A stretch of DNA of 64,000 nt from Bacillus pumilus (GCF_038738535.1 NZ_CP046128.1:2976001-3040000); one strand, 5' to 3'. Positions 9,011 to 18,282 are shown, numbered from the stretch's first letter. The notes: generated from the sequence alone by a model not told the origin. Program-made: numbers and translations.

Positions 9011-10898
9011 TGGCAAGCGCTTCCTCCTCTCTGGTCATCTGTTCAGACAACAAATCATGCGATTCGATGGCAGCAAACAATGCTTCTCTCATTTGCTCTT
9101 CACTCATCATGTCAAATTCATGGATAAAGCGGTTCAGCACATATGGATCACCATCCAGCGCATGGCCGATATGAATTTTCGGAAAAATTTGTTCCTGTGC
9201 TTTTTCATGCTGGTTGAGTAATTCTTCATACATTTTCTCCCCAGGACGAATGCCTGTGAACGTGATCGGAATCTGGTCTGTGGTATAGCCTGAGAGGTGA
9301 ATGAGGTTTTCTGCGAGGTCAACAATTTTCACTGGCTCCCCCATATCTAATACAAAAATCTGTCTTCCTTCTGCCAATGCACCCGCCTGAATGACAAGCC
9401 TTGATGCTTCTGGAATGGTCATAAAATACCTTGTCATCGCTGGGTGCGTGACCGTGACCGGCCCGCCTTGTTCGATCTGTTTCTTAAAAATAGGGATGAC
9501 GCTTCCCCTGCTTCCGAGTACATTTCCAAACCGAACCGCTACAAATTTTGTTTCACTGCCTGCCCCCATTTGCATGATCAGCATTTCAGCAAACCGCTTT
9601 GTGGCGCCCATCACATTGGCAGGATTGACCGCTTTGTCAGAGGAAATGAGGACGAATGTTTCAATGCCGTGCTCATGTGCAGCTTCTGCGACATTTTTTG
9701 TCCCGATAATATTGTTTTTCACTGCTTCTTTTGGACTGATCTCCATGAGCGGGACATGCTTATGTGCCGCGGCATGATAAATCATATCCGGCTGAAACTG
9801 ACCAACGATTTCACTCATTTTCTGTTTATCTTGGATATCTGCAATTTGTGGATAGAGACTGATGGTGTCCCCATAAATTTCTTTCAGCTCTAGTAAAATA
9901 GAATGAATGCTAAATTCCCCGTGTCCCACAAGCACAATCGCTTGAGGAGCAAACACACAAATTTGACGACAGATTTCTGACCCAATCGATCCGCCTGCCC
10001 CTGTGACCATAATCGTTTTCCCCTTTAAATGGACAGATAGACGGCTTGAATCTAATTGAATCGGTTCTCTTCCGAGTAAATCCTCTGGCTGTACATCCCG
10101 TAATTGATTCAGCGCATGAGTTCCTTTTAAAATCTGCTCCATCTCTGGCATGATCTGCGTTTTGACCCCAGTCGCTACGCATTCCTTATACAGCCCTTTT
10201 AAGGTATGGCTGCTTTTGGACGGAATGGCGATGATGATCTTTTGAATATCCATCATCACAACAGCTGTTTGAATCTGTTCTTTTCCCCCTAGAACAGGCA
10301 GTCCCATGATTTCAAGCTTATGCTTCGTCTTGTCATCATCTATGAAGGCGACTGGTTCAATATGTACATCACTCGATTGCTGAAGCTGACGAACGATGAT
10401 GGTCCCGGCTGATCCGGCGCCAATGATTAAGGCCCGCTCCTTTTCTACCTGCAGCCGCTTTGCACCATCATGAAATAGCCGGGAGGCCATTCGAGATGCA
10501 CCGATGAATAATACGTGGAAAAGCCACACAATGAACAAAAACCGAAAGGGCCATGTCTGCACGAAAAGGTACAGCATTGCCATTGAAAATAAAAAAGAAC
10601 ACACAAAGGTCTTCATTAAAGAAAATAGCTCTCTTACCCCTGTATAAGCCCATACTTGCTTGTACACGTGAAAAATATACGAAAACAAATGGTGCCCAAT
10701 GAGCAGACTGAGCGAAGAAATGACGAGCATTTCAAATGTATAAACAGTTAACGCCGCTTCTTGGACAAATTGAAAGCCAAAAAAGACAGCAACTAAGATG
10801 AGATATGAATCTAGTGCCACGATGATTGATAATCTTTGGGCGTAAGTCAACGCTCCTCCCCCTTTTTCAACATCACTATTCTTACGTAAAATGGGCAT
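8976..10898 (-). CDS. epsC: EpsC, membrane UDP-sugar 4,6-dehydratase
   Basis: CapD/PglF-type nucleotide-sugar 4,6-dehydratase. Four N-terminal membrane helices (about residues 20-125) lead into a Rossmann domain with ALIIGAGSAGTIIVRQL. The catalytic SDR domain has TIMVTGAGGSIGSEICRQI and a characteristic SDKAVNPANVMGATKR in which the usual active-site Tyr is replaced, as in this family. It makes the 4-keto-6-deoxy UDP-GlcNAc intermediate used by EpsN and EpsM. At about 640 residues it is longer at the N-terminus than B. subtilis EpsC (598). The ATG at 10898 has GAGGA eight bases upstream; GTG 10913 and a later TTG are alternatives. Confidence 0.9.
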   Translation of the reverse strand: MPILRKNSDVEKGGGALTYAQRLSIIVALDSYLILVAVFFGFQFVQEAALTVYTFEMLVISSLSLLIGHHLFSYIFHVYKQVWAYTGVRELFSLMKTFVCSFLFSMAMLYLFVQTWPFRFLFIVWLFHVLFIGASRMASRLFHDGAKRLQVEKERALIIGAGSAGTIIVRQLQQSSDVHIEPVAFIDDDKTKHKLEIMGLPVLGGKEQIQTAVVMMDIQKIIIAIPSKSSHTLKGLYKECVATGVKTQIMPEMEQILKGTHALNQLRDVQPEDLLGREPIQLDSSRLSVHLKGKTIMVTGAGGSIGSEICRQICVFAPQAIVLVGHGEFSIHSILLELKEIYGDTISLYPQIADIQDKQKMSEIVGQFQPDMIYHAAAHKHVPLMEISPKEAVKNNIIGTKNVAEAAHEHGIETFVLISSDKAVNPANVMGATKRFAEMLIMQMGAGSETKFVAVRFGNVLGSRGSVIPIFKKQIEQGGPVTVTHPAMTRYFMTIPEASRLVIQAGALAEGRQIFVLDMGEPVKIVDLAENLIHLSGYTTDQIPITFTGIRPGEKMYEELLNQHEKAQEQIFPKIHIGHALDGDPYVLNRFIHEFDMMSEEQMREALFAAIESHDLLSEQMTREEEALANEEKSLVLRNG

Positions 10899-10899
10899 C

Positions 10900-11010
10900 A
10901 AACCCGTCCTCACACCCCACTATTGATGACGAGCATCTAAGGCATTTGTCATGCCCACAGCAGGATCGAGTGCCTCCATTGTTAAAGATTAGGAGACATC
11001 ACCTATCAAT
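10900..11010 (-). ncRNA. EAR element (eps-associated antitermination RNA), epsB-epsC gap
   Basis: In B. subtilis the EAR RNA lies in this same gap and lets RNA polymerase read through distant terminators in the long eps operon. Here the 116-bp gap is conserved in position and contains two neat stem-loops on the minus strand: one at 10941-10955 (GGCAT/ATGCC) and one at 10925-10937 (GATG/CATC). It is purine-rich towards epsC. The identity rests on position and visible pairing; the Rfam model was not run, so the exact borders are approximate. Confidence 0.72.
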
Positions 11011-11014
11011 CTTG

Positions 11015-11698
11015 TTAATACATATACAGCCTTCCCTTTTTCTCTTTCTTGCCATTTAGCATAGCCCCAAGCAGTTTACCTGTTGTTCCTTCTAACACTT
11101 CTTTTGATTTCTTCACAGCCGCTATCTTTGTTTTGCCGCTTAAGACAACAAGAATGCTCCCATCGGTCCGGTTCGCCAGGATCTTTGCATCGGCCACTGG
11201 CAGAAGCGGCGCGGAATCAACAATCACCATGTCATATTGCTGTTCAATTTCATAAAACAGCTGCTTCATGACAGAAGAGGAGAGCAGCTCAGCTGGATTC
11301 GGCGGAATGGTTCCGCTCGGAAGCAGCTCTAAATGCTCAATGGGTGTAGGCAAAATAGCTTCCTCCAAGCTGCAATTATTTAATAGTACATTGGTCAAGC
11401 CCGTGTGATGACTCAGGTCAAAATATTCATGAACAGACGGCTTTCGCAAATCAGCATCCATCAGCAGCACCCGCTTTTTCTGCTGTGCAAAAACAGCTGC
11501 TAGGTTTGCAGCCGTAAATGATTTCCCTTCCTTCGGCAAGGAGGATGTCACCAATATGGATTTCAGCCTTGTTTGGATTGATGTGAATTCGATGTTAGTT
11601 CGGATTGTACGGAATTGTTCTGCAATGACAGAGTGAGGATTTAATACAGAAATACAGGATAAATCTCTCTTTTCTCTTTTCTTCCTCTTAAAGATCAA
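11015..11698 (-). CDS. epsB: EpsB, tyrosine kinase (CpsD/CapB family)
   Basis: Bacterial tyrosine kinase catalytic subunit, 227 residues. It has the Walker A motif [16 protein letters not shown], Walker A' [17 protein letters not shown], and [12 protein letters not shown] as Walker B. The C-terminus ends RLYMY, the tyrosine cluster that is autophosphorylated. It pairs with EpsA, whose cytoplasmic tail activates it, to control polymer synthesis or export. It overlaps the end of epsA by 11 bp, as expected for this co-polymerase/kinase pair. Confidence 0.95.
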   Translation of the reverse strand: MIFKRKKREKRDLSCISVLNPHSVIAEQFRTIRTNIEFTSIQTRLKSILVTSSLPKEGKSFTAANLAAVFAQQKKRVLLMDADLRKPSVHEYFDLSHHTGLTNVLLNNCSLEEAILPTPIEHLELLPSGTIPPNPAELLSSSVMKQLFYEIEQQYDMVIVDSAPLLPVADAKILANRTDGSILVVLSGKTKIAAVKKSKEVLEGTTGKLLGAMLNGKKEKKGRLYMY

Positions 11699-12419
11699 TG
11701 TTCTGTCCTCCCGTTATGACGGACTGCTTGTCTTTTTTTGCCCTCCTGTCTGCCTGCATCTGATAGACACTTCCGAGCGACGGCAATCCGATCTCTTCTC
11801 TTATTTGATGTGTTCGTTTTACAGTATCATCGAGTAAATTCATTAAGAAAATGAGTGTCACCCCCCCTAATAAAGAGGCACCTAGTGCCAGAACGATATG
11901 AACGAATTTTCTGGAATTCATGAGAATCGTATTGGACAGCTTGGCTTCAGACAAAACATTAATGCGATCCATATTCATGGTTTTTTTGATTTCTTCTTGC
12001 AGCACCTCTGTTGCGGTATTCGCAATGGCGACTGCCTTTGCGCGATCCTCATCTTGTACAGAAATATTGATGACCTCAGACTCATTTTCTGTACTTGTGG
12101 CAATTTTGTGTTTTAATCCTTCAGCTGATTCTGTGAGGTTGAGTGTTTCTTTTACTTTTTCAATGACGATCGGACTTTTTAATAAAACTTGAAAGGTACG
12201 TGTATATTGAAGGTTCATCTGAATATCGTTTAAGTTTGCTTGTGCGTCATTGCTGCGTTTATGAACAAGAATTTGAGTGGTTGCCTGATATACAGGAGTC
12301 GAGACATAGAACTGATAGTAGGCTGAAGTGCCCGTTACGATCAGGACAATCAGGATCAGAAGGGCCATTTTCTCTTTAATGACAGAAAACAGCTGCTTAA
12401 AACCTATATTCTCATTCAT
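11688..12419 (-). CDS. epsA: EpsA, Wzz-like chain-length regulator / kinase modulator
   Basis: Polysaccharide co-polymerase of the CapA/YwqC type, 243 residues. Two membrane helices (about residues 17-38 and 172-194) flank an extracellular alpha/beta domain. The cytoplasmic tail after the second helix would activate the EpsB kinase. First gene of the eps operon; transcription starts in the intergenic region shared with the divergent slrR. Confidence 0.94.
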   Translation of the reverse strand: MNENIGFKQLFSVIKEKMALLILIVLIVTGTSAYYQFYVSTPVYQATTQILVHKRSNDAQANLNDIQMNLQYTRTFQVLLKSPIVIEKVKETLNLTESAEGLKHKIATSTENESEVINISVQDEDRAKAVAIANTATEVLQEEIKKTMNMDRINVLSEAKLSNTILMNSRKFVHIVLALGASLLGGVTLIFLMNLLDDTVKRTHQIREEIGLPSLGSVYQMQADRRAKKDKQSVITGGQNIDL

Positions 12420-12677
12420 AGATACCTCCCGATTTCATCATAAAAAGGTTATATATGGTTTCTTTTTGTTAATGATTGGATTATAAAAGATAATACCCGC
12501 AAAGAAAAATGTCATAATAGGTCTTATAGTTCTTTTTAAAGAACGAAATCGTTCGTTTTCTTTTGTTTACTTCCTGTTTCTTACGTTTTTGAATTTTATA
12601 AAGAACAATTTATTTCTTATAATGAACGAAAAGGTCGCAGTACGATTCGCCAGGGAGAAGGGAGATCATTGATAAGA
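12420..12677. promoter_or_regulatory. epsA-slrR divergent control region with SinR-type operators
   Basis: The 258-bp gap between the divergent epsA and slrR carries several copies of the SinR box (consensus GTTCTYT, either strand). A perfect inverted pair, GTTCTTT-TT-AAAGAAC, lies at 12529-12544, and a further AAAGAAC at 12600-12606. GAACGA and CGTTCG sequences lie at 12541-12555. In B. subtilis SinR, with SlrR, represses eps and SinR represses slrR from such sites. The region is AT-rich and its promoters could not be fixed with confidence. Confidence 0.8.
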
Positions 12678-13148
12678 ATGATAGGAAAGGTGATACGCAT
12701 TTACCGAAAGAGGAAAGGATACTCCATTCAGCAGCTGGCTGAAGATGCCCATGTCTCTAAGTCGTATTTGAGTAAAATTGAGCGTGGTGTCCACAGAAAT
12801 CCATCTGTCCAGTTTTTAAAAAAGGTATCCTCTTCACTAGAAATTGATTTACAAGAGCTGTTTGATGCAGAGACGATGATGTTTCATTACTCTGAGGGTG
12901 GTGAACACGAATGGCGGGAGCATATCGTCAATGCCGTCCAATCCGGCATGCCGAAAGAAGAACTCTATCAGCTGCTCCAAACGTACCGAAAGGAGCAGGA
13001 AGAAAAGACGTTACATGTCACTCATAGAAAGCTGACTGATTCGAATATATCAGAGTGGAAGCGTCTGATGAGTGAGGCGAAAGCTATCGGCTTAAGCATT
13101 GAGGAAGTAAAAGCATTCCTCGCCAACATGGGAGAACGACGGGCGTAA
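12678..13148 (+). CDS. slrR: SlrR, biofilm/motility switch regulator
   Basis: DNA-binding paralog of SinR, 156 residues. An N-terminal Xre-type helix-turn-helix (IGKVIRIYRKRKGYSIQQLA, then VSKSYLSKIERG) is followed by a linker and a C-terminal SinI-like oligomerisation helix pair (SNISEWKRLMSEAKAIGLSI). In B. subtilis SlrR binds SinR, turns SinR from an eps repressor into a repressor of autolysin and motility genes, and is made under SinR control. The ATG at 12678 matches the family start MIG. A TTG at 12669 has a better-spaced GGGAG, so translation may add three residues. Confidence 0.93.
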   Translation: MIGKVIRIYRKRKGYSIQQLAEDAHVSKSYLSKIERGVHRNPSVQFLKKVSSSLEIDLQELFDAETMMFHYSEGGEHEWREHIVNAVQSGMPKEELYQLLQTYRKEQEEKTLHVTHRKLTDSNISEWKRLMSEAKAIGLSIEEVKAFLANMGERRA

Positions 13149-13203
13149 GCCTTTCAGGAAGAGTCAAATTGCGGGGAGAGGCGTTTGACGCTTCGCTGAA
13201 AAA

Positions 13204-13227
13204 GAGCCTTTTATCATGAAAAGGCTC
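13204..13227. terminator. bidirectional terminator between slrR and the holin gene
   Basis: A 9-bp inverted repeat (GAGCCTTTT / AAAAGGCTC) with a 6-nt loop, preceded by an A-run and followed by a T-run, so it can end slrR on the plus strand and the converging holin-like gene on the minus strand. Confidence 0.9.
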
Positions 13228-13236
13228 TTTTTTCTC

Positions 13237-13461
13237 TTATTCTTCTTTTTTTGTTCGTGCTTTTTTCGTTATATCATTGTTTTTCCAATAGGCCCATAGT
13301 GATGTAATCCCAAGAAAGGCTAACGTGATAAATTGCTGAATACCTTCTTCATCAATAGGAATTGGGCTTTTTCCCGCAGCGGTTAGAGCACTGTTGACAA
13401 GCGCGAGCAAAAGCAGCACAAGCCTTGCGATTGTACCTGCACTAATTTTTTGAACCTTCAA
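13237..13461 (-). CDS. SPP1/XhlB-type phage holin, isolated
   Basis: Small membrane protein of 74 residues resembling the SPP1 holin family and PBSX XhlB. It has a first hydrophobic segment near residues 9-25, a short PIPIDEEGIQQF amphipathic turn, a second hydrophobic segment near 45-60, and a highly charged Lys/Glu tail typical of holins. Holins make membrane holes that release endolysins at phage lysis. No endolysin, XhlA-type partner or other phage gene lies nearby, so its role here is open. The start is TTG at 13461 with a strong GGGAGGGG six bases upstream. Confidence 0.75.
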   Translation of the reverse strand: MKVQKISAGTIARLVLLLLALVNSALTAAGKSPIPIDEEGIQQFITLAFLGITSLWAYWKNNDITKKARTKKEE

Positions 13462-13561
13462 CTGTATCCCCTCCCTTTCTTCCCCTTCACGGGCGGTACT
13501 GCTCGTTCTCTCTCATATGTATGCAAAAACCGAATGAATAGAAGACCAGATCAAAAAAAGA

Positions 13562-13590
13562 GACATCATTCCCATATAAGGAATGATGCC
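13562..13590 (-). terminator. terminator of the yfiZ-yfhA-yfiY operon
   Basis: Inverted repeat GGCATCATTCC / GGGAATGATGTC read on the minus strand, followed by a T-run (13553-13559). It lies just downstream of the yfiY stop. Confidence 0.9.
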
Positions 13591-13600
13591 TGATTTCATT

Positions 13601-14503
13601 TTATTTTGATGTAGAAAACATCTCTTTTGCTTCATCCAATGCCATTTTATTGCCTAGTGCTGAGTAATCGAGCCATGGCTGATCGGCAATCGGATAGACT
13701 TGATTTTTCTTCACGGCTTTTAGACCCTTCCAAATCGGAGTCTTTTCTAATTGCTTGAATGCCTGCTGCGCTTTATCATCACGATTCACGACGACAAAGA
13801 TAGCATCTGCATCATAGTCAGGAAGAACCTCTTGAGAAATCACTTCAAATGGCCGCTTGCTGTCCAGTTTCTTCACACCATCGACAGGTGTCAGACCTAA
13901 ATCCTCGTATAAAATAGGACCCATTGGGCGCTTCATGCTAAATACTCGAAGCTCCTTTGCCGTCACACGGATCGCCATTACTTTCCCGTTTCCAATCTTT
14001 TGTTTGATGAGCGATTTGACTTCTTTTGCTTCTTGATTGTAATCCTGAATATATTGATCGGCTTCTTTTTCTTTATTGACGAGCTTGCCGATTTTTTTCA
14101 AATGATCACGCCAAGTGCCGTCATTTAAATTAAACACTTCCGTTTTGGCGATTTTCTTATATTTCGATAAGTCTTGTCCAGCTAGTTCTTCATCGACATA
14201 AATGACATCTGGTTGTAATGCAAGCAGTGACTCCATATCGGGATCGGCTGCGATGCCCAGCTTCTTCGTACCACTCAGCTGCTTTTTCGCATGTGGAAGG
14301 AAATCTTTTAAGTCCCCTCCTACAACAGATCCTGCCGGCTTGATACCGAGTGCTAATAAGTCATTGGTTAAATGGATAGACAAGGAAGCAATTTTTGGTG
14401 TTCCATGATCATTTTGAGTTGTTGTATTCTTTGTTTCCTGTTGACCACAAGCGGCAAGCATAATGAAACAGAACGTTAAAACAAGCACAAGTAATTTTTT
14501 CAT
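13601..14503 (-). CDS. yfiY: Fe(3+)-siderophore-binding lipoprotein, YfiY-like
   Basis: Class III substrate-binding protein with a lipobox (FIMLAACGQQ), so the mature protein is anchored by lipid at Cys. The FecB/TroA fold is recognised from PKIASLSIHLTNDLLALGIKPAG and DPDMESLLALQPDVIYVDEE. B. subtilis YfiY-YfiZ-YfhA takes up schizokinen/arthrobactin-type hydroxamates using the shared ATPase YusV; no ATPase gene is present here either. The start MKKLLVLVL at 14503 has GAAAGAGG about seven bases upstream. It is the last gene of the operon, 20 bp after yfhA. Confidence 0.85.
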   Translation of the reverse strand: MKKLLVLVLTFCFIMLAACGQQETKNTTTQNDHGTPKIASLSIHLTNDLLALGIKPAGSVVGGDLKDFLPHAKKQLSGTKKLGIAADPDMESLLALQPDVIYVDEELAGQDLSKYKKIAKTEVFNLNDGTWRDHLKKIGKLVNKEKEADQYIQDYNQEAKEVKSLIKQKIGNGKVMAIRVTAKELRVFSMKRPMGPILYEDLGLTPVDGVKKLDSKRPFEVISQEVLPDYDADAIFVVVNRDDKAQQAFKQLEKTPIWKGLKAVKKNQVYPIADQPWLDYSALGNKMALDEAKEMFSTSK

Positions 14504-14523
14504 GATGAGTTCCTCTTTCACGT

Positions 14524-15525
14524 TTATTTCGTTTTTGTTAATAAATAGAGAAAATAAGGTGCCCCAATAAAAGCCACAACCACACCCGCTGGTATGGAAT
14601 TTGGGGCAAAGATGGAACGTCCGATTGTATCGGCACTGACCAAAATCAACAAGCCAAGCAGCGCACTAACCGGTAAAAAATACTGATGCAGCGAGCCGAC
14701 AAGCCGCCTTGCCAAATGCGGGGCGACAAGACCAATAAAACCAATACCGCCTGTCATCGAAACACTTGCACTCGCCAAACCAACAGCCAAGGTCAGCAAA
14801 AGGAGACGCTGACGCTGGACACGTACACCTACACTTGAGGCGACAGCATCTCCTAATGTCAATGCATTGAGCGTGCTTGACTGCATCAGCGTAAGCGGCA
14901 CAAGGCATACAATCCAAGGCAGAAGCGCTAACACATGAATCCAGTCTCTCCCCCAGACATTACCGACAAGCCATCTTGAAGCAAATGTGTAAGTATCTTC
15001 ATCCAGCTTCAATGACAAATATAACGTCAAAGCACTGAATCCCGCCGCAACCGCAATTCCTACTAGGATCAGCCGGATGGGAACAAGCCCTTCCTGCCGG
15101 TCATACGCCAGAAGCACGATGACCGCTGCCGCAAGAAGCCCTCCGCCAAATGTAAAGAGCGGAATAAGAAGAGATGGATTGCCTTCTAGTGCATGGAAAT
15201 ACGTCACAAACACGATTAAGCCAAATGCTGCTCCTGCATTCAGTCCAATAATTCCTGGATCGGCCAGCGGGTTACGAGATAAGCTCTGCAAAATGCCGCC
15301 CGCAATGCCAAGACCAATTCCCGCCAGCATCGTCACCACGATTCGAGGCAGACGATAGTCAAACAGCACCGTTTCACTTTGAAAATCCCCAAAGCCGAAT
15401 AACGTTTTGACGACCACAAGAGGACTTAGTTTCAGCGTGCCGGTATTTAAGCTATACAGCACAACAGCCGCAGTCAAACAAAGCAAAACGACTGTCACGA
15501 CAAGAGCCCGCTGTTTCTCTCTCAT
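14524..15525 (-). CDS. yfhA: FecCD permease, YfhA-like
   Basis: Siderophore ABC transporter permease of the FecCD/BtuC family, 333 residues with about nine or ten membrane helices. Family motifs are LPRIVVTMLAGIGLGIAGGI, RNPLADPGIIGLNAGAAFG, and GFIGLVAPHLARRLVG, the loop that contacts the ATPase. It overlaps the end of the first permease gene by 4 bp (stop/start overlap) and is followed closely by yfiY. Confidence 0.88.
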   Translation of the reverse strand: MREKQRALVVTVVLLCLTAAVVLYSLNTGTLKLSPLVVVKTLFGFGDFQSETVLFDYRLPRIVVTMLAGIGLGIAGGILQSLSRNPLADPGIIGLNAGAAFGLIVFVTYFHALEGNPSLLIPLFTFGGGLLAAAVIVLLAYDRQEGLVPIRLILVGIAVAAGFSALTLYLSLKLDEDTYTFASRWLVGNVWGRDWIHVLALLPWIVCLVPLTLMQSSTLNALTLGDAVASSVGVRVQRQRLLLLTLAVGLASASVSMTGGIGFIGLVAPHLARRLVGSLHQYFLPVSALLGLLILVSADTIGRSIFAPNSIPAGVVVAFIGAPYFLYLLTKTK

Positions 15526-16574
15526 GACAGGTTCCTCCCTTCTTTTCTGGCAATATATAAGAAGAAAGGAACACCGACAAGTGCCACCATCACGCCAATG
15601 GCAAGCTCTCGGGGCGGATTAACGGTGCGGCTGGCAAGGTCAGCAAAGACTAGCAGCACCGCGCCTAATATCGCCGACATCGGAATGACGAAACGATAGT
15701 TTACACCAACCAGCTTTCTTGCGATATGCGGGATGACAAGACCGACAAATCCAATCGATCCGACTGCTGATACAGAAACCCCTGCTAATAATACGGCAGC
15801 TGCCATTCCTAGTATTCGCACTTGTCGTGTTTTCACCCCTAAATTTGCCGCTACATCTTCACCGAGCGACAGCAGCGACAGTGAACGCCCTAATAGCATC
15901 GCCCATACGATCACTATCAGAATGACTGGGGCAAGAATCGTCAGCTGCGGCCATTTCACACCAGCCACACCGCCTGCATACCAAAACGCAAGGTCCTGAC
16001 TCAAGTCAAAATAAATCGCGATCCCAGAGCTAAGTGCATGAAGCAATGCAGCCACAACGGCTCCTGCTACAGTTAAACGCAGCGGTGTCAAAACGCCACC
16101 AGCCGCCCCAATCGCAAAGATCAGCAGCGTACTAAGCACTGCACCAATAAAGGAAAAAAACATAAGTGCCGAATAAGGCATTTCTGGGAAAAAGGCAAAA
16201 CAGAGAGCGACCACAAACATCGCACCGCCATTAATGCCCAGAATCCCCGCATCTGCCAGCGGGTTTCTTGTGATGCCCTGCATGAGCGCACCTGCTACGG
16301 CAAATGCCGCTCCGACAAGAGCTGCTCCTAAAACACGAGGAAGTCTTAATTCATGGATGATCTGCTGCTCTGTGACATCTGACTGATAGTCAAATACAGC
16401 TGTCCAAACCGTTTGCAGAGACAATGTTTTGGCACCATATGACACAGCCAAAAACATGGCAGCCGCCAAACCAATGACGGCGAGAAAAAATATCAAAAAG
16501 AACAGAATATGTGATGATCGTTTTTGTTGAGGTGTTCGCTTATCCTGCAAAATCGGTGTCATCCTTTTCTTCAT
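15522..16574 (-). CDS. yfiZ: FecCD permease, YfiZ-like
   Basis: Second FecCD-type permease and first gene of the operon, about 350 residues. It carries LPRVLGAALVGAAFAVAGAL, RNPLADAGILGINGGA and GFVGLVIPHIARKLVG. It should form a heterodimeric channel with the downstream permease. The ATG at 16574 has no good ribosome site; a second ATG four codons in sits directly after AAGAAAAGG, so the exact start is uncertain. The Fur-box-like sequence 20-30 bp upstream implies iron control. Confidence 0.86.
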   Translation of the reverse strand: MKKRMTPILQDKRTPQQKRSSHILFFLIFFLAVIGLAAAMFLAVSYGAKTLSLQTVWTAVFDYQSDVTEQQIIHELRLPRVLGAALVGAAFAVAGALMQGITRNPLADAGILGINGGAMFVVALCFAFFPEMPYSALMFFSFIGAVLSTLLIFAIGAAGGVLTPLRLTVAGAVVAALLHALSSGIAIYFDLSQDLAFWYAGGVAGVKWPQLTILAPVILIVIVWAMLLGRSLSLLSLGEDVAANLGVKTRQVRILGMAAAVLLAGVSVSAVGSIGFVGLVIPHIARKLVGVNYRFVIPMSAILGAVLLVFADLASRTVNPPRELAIGVMVALVGVPFFLYIARKEGRNLS

Positions 16575-16592
16575 TAAAAGTCAGTTTGAAAA

Positions 16593-16607
16593 TGAGAATC
16601 ATAATCA
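16593..16607. promoter_or_regulatory. Fur box upstream of the siderophore operon
   Basis: TGAGAATCATAATCA matches the 7-1-7 Fur consensus TGATAATNATTATCA at 13 of 15 positions. It lies just before the first permease gene, so Fur probably represses the operon when iron is plentiful. Confidence 0.82.
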
Positions 16608-16753
16608 TCAAAATTATAGCCGTCTGCCTCTGAAAAATCAATGTACGCCCTATTTTTTAATTAATGAAGGTATGTGCGTGGCAGCAAAATGAGGTGTCTT
16701 TTGCTCGTTTGGAATGGCCTATCATTTTTTCTCATAGTTTAATAGGAAAATAG

Positions 16754-16783
16754 TTGACATTCCGCCTGAACATCCTCTAAAAT
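16754..16783 (+). promoter_or_regulatory. SigA-type promoter of pdaC
   Basis: TTGACA (16754-16759) and TAAAAT (16778-16783) are spaced by 18 bp, upstream of pdaC and divergent from the siderophore operon. Confidence 0.65.
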
Positions 16784-16872
16784 TACAAAAGTAAGTCAAA
16801 TATTATAAAAATATTACAAACAGATGTCAAACTGATAAAGAATGGCCCGTCATGAGAGGAGATTTGAACGTT

Positions 16873-18282
16873 GTGTCATTAAAGGGAAAATGGAGTATCA
16901 GCCTATTTGCACTTGCGATCATCATTGGAGTCGTTGCTTTCTTTCAAAATCAACAAGCAAGCGGTACAGAGAAGAAAAATGTAAAGCAGGATACGAACTA
17001 TAAAAATGTCGAAATCGTTACTCTCGTAAATGACGGGAAATTTATGAGATATGCAGTCAACTATCCTCTTTTTCATCAAAAACAGCTAGATGACAAGATT
17101 CAAAGCTACGCCAATTCAGCATTAGAGCATTTCAAAAAGACTTTTAGTGAAGCCAAGGACATCGATGAAAACAAACGCTTTGAACTGAATATTGATTATG
17201 ATATGGTGCATTATGCGAAGCAGTCTGCTGCTATTCGCTTTACGACTTATACCTATACAGGTCAGCAAAATGGGATCACCAATCATCTCACGATCAACTA
17301 TGATTTTCAGAAAAAAACCTTTCTTGACACAAAAGATTTATTTCTGCCTAAAACCAACTTTTTGAAGAAATTATCCTACATTACATATTCAGAGCTTCTA
17401 AAGGACAAAACCTTATCTAAGGATCAGACTCTCCTTCAGAAAGGAACAGCCCCTACTGCTCAAAACTTCAGTCAATTTGCCTTGAAAGAGAAATATGTAG
17501 AATTTTATTTCCCAGCATCTCAAGTAGCCGACAAGGATCTTGGTCCGCAAACACTCGCGATTAAAAAGACGCTGCTGAAAGATATATTAAAGCCAGAATA
17601 TATGAATAAAACCAATAACCAAAATGAAATGAAAGAACCAAATCCGAAAAGAAAAGCCGTCAAGCTGCCGCAAAAATCAAAGCTTGACCCTAATAAAAAA
17701 GCCATCGCCCTCACATTTGATGATGGTCCGAACCCAGCGACAACATCAAAAATTTTAGATGCATTAAAGGCAAATAAAGGACATGCGACCTTTTTCGTAT
17801 TAGGCAGCAGGGTGCAGTATTATCCTAGTATGCTTGCAGATATTCTAAAAGGCGGGAATGAAATCGGAAACCATTCTTACAGTCATCCTTTATTAACAAG
17901 ACTGCCTTTAAAGGAGGCGGTGAAACAAGTGAAGGACACCCAGCAGTTGATTGAGAAAGCGAGCGGGTATACACCTACGCACTTTAGACCGCCATATGGT
18001 GGAACAAATCAAGACATCAATCAAGCGGTTGGGATGAAGGTCTCTTTATGGGATGTTGATCCAGAGGATTGGAAAATTCGCAACAGTCAGCAGATCACAA
18101 ACCACGTTCTCTCACATGCAGCAGATGGCAGAACAGTGTTAATGCACGATATTTATGACAGCTCAGCTCAAGCAGCAGTGAAGATCATCCATGAGCTCAC
18201 CAAACAAGGCTATCAGCTGGTCACAGTAAGTGAACTTGAACAATTAACAAAAGAACGGCATGAACAAGCCCCTGTGCAGTAA
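16873..18282 (+). CDS. pdaC: PdaC, peptidoglycan N-acetylmuramic acid deacetylase
   Basis: Membrane-anchored cell-wall enzyme of 469 residues, close to B. subtilis PdaC (467). One N-terminal membrane segment is followed by a DUF3298/DUF4163-type domain (about residues 45-235) and a NodB polysaccharide deacetylase domain (about 275-465). NodB motifs are visible: ALTFDDGPNP (catalytic Asp and metal Asp), GNHSYSHP (metal His), RPPYG, and LMHDIY near the end. Deacetylation of MurNAc protects the wall from lysozyme. The GTG at 16873 gives MSLKGKWSIS and has AGAGGAG 11 bases upstream; an in-frame ATG at 16852 is the alternative. Confidence 0.9.
   Translation: MSLKGKWSISLFALAIIIGVVAFFQNQQASGTEKKNVKQDTNYKNVEIVTLVNDGKFMRYAVNYPLFHQKQLDDKIQSYANSALEHFKKTFSEAKDIDENKRFELNIDYDMVHYAKQSAAIRFTTYTYTGQQNGITNHLTINYDFQKKTFLDTKDLFLPKTNFLKKLSYITYSELLKDKTLSKDQTLLQKGTAPTAQNFSQFALKEKYVEFYFPASQVADKDLGPQTLAIKKTLLKDILKPEYMNKTNNQNEMKEPNPKRKAVKLPQKSKLDPNKKAIALTFDDGPNPATTSKILDALKANKGHATFFVLGSRVQYYPSMLADILKGGNEIGNHSYSHPLLTRLPLKEAVKQVKDTQQLIEKASGYTPTHFRPPYGGTNQDINQAVGMKVSLWDVDPEDWKIRNSQQITNHVLSHAADGRTVLMHDIYDSSAQAAVKIIHELTKQGYQLVTVSELEQLTKERHEQAPVQ

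Noticed and set aside
13237..13461. Prophage in the region around the holin gene.
   Set aside because: No integrase, terminase, capsid, tail or lysin genes nearby; neighbours are ordinary chromosomal genes.
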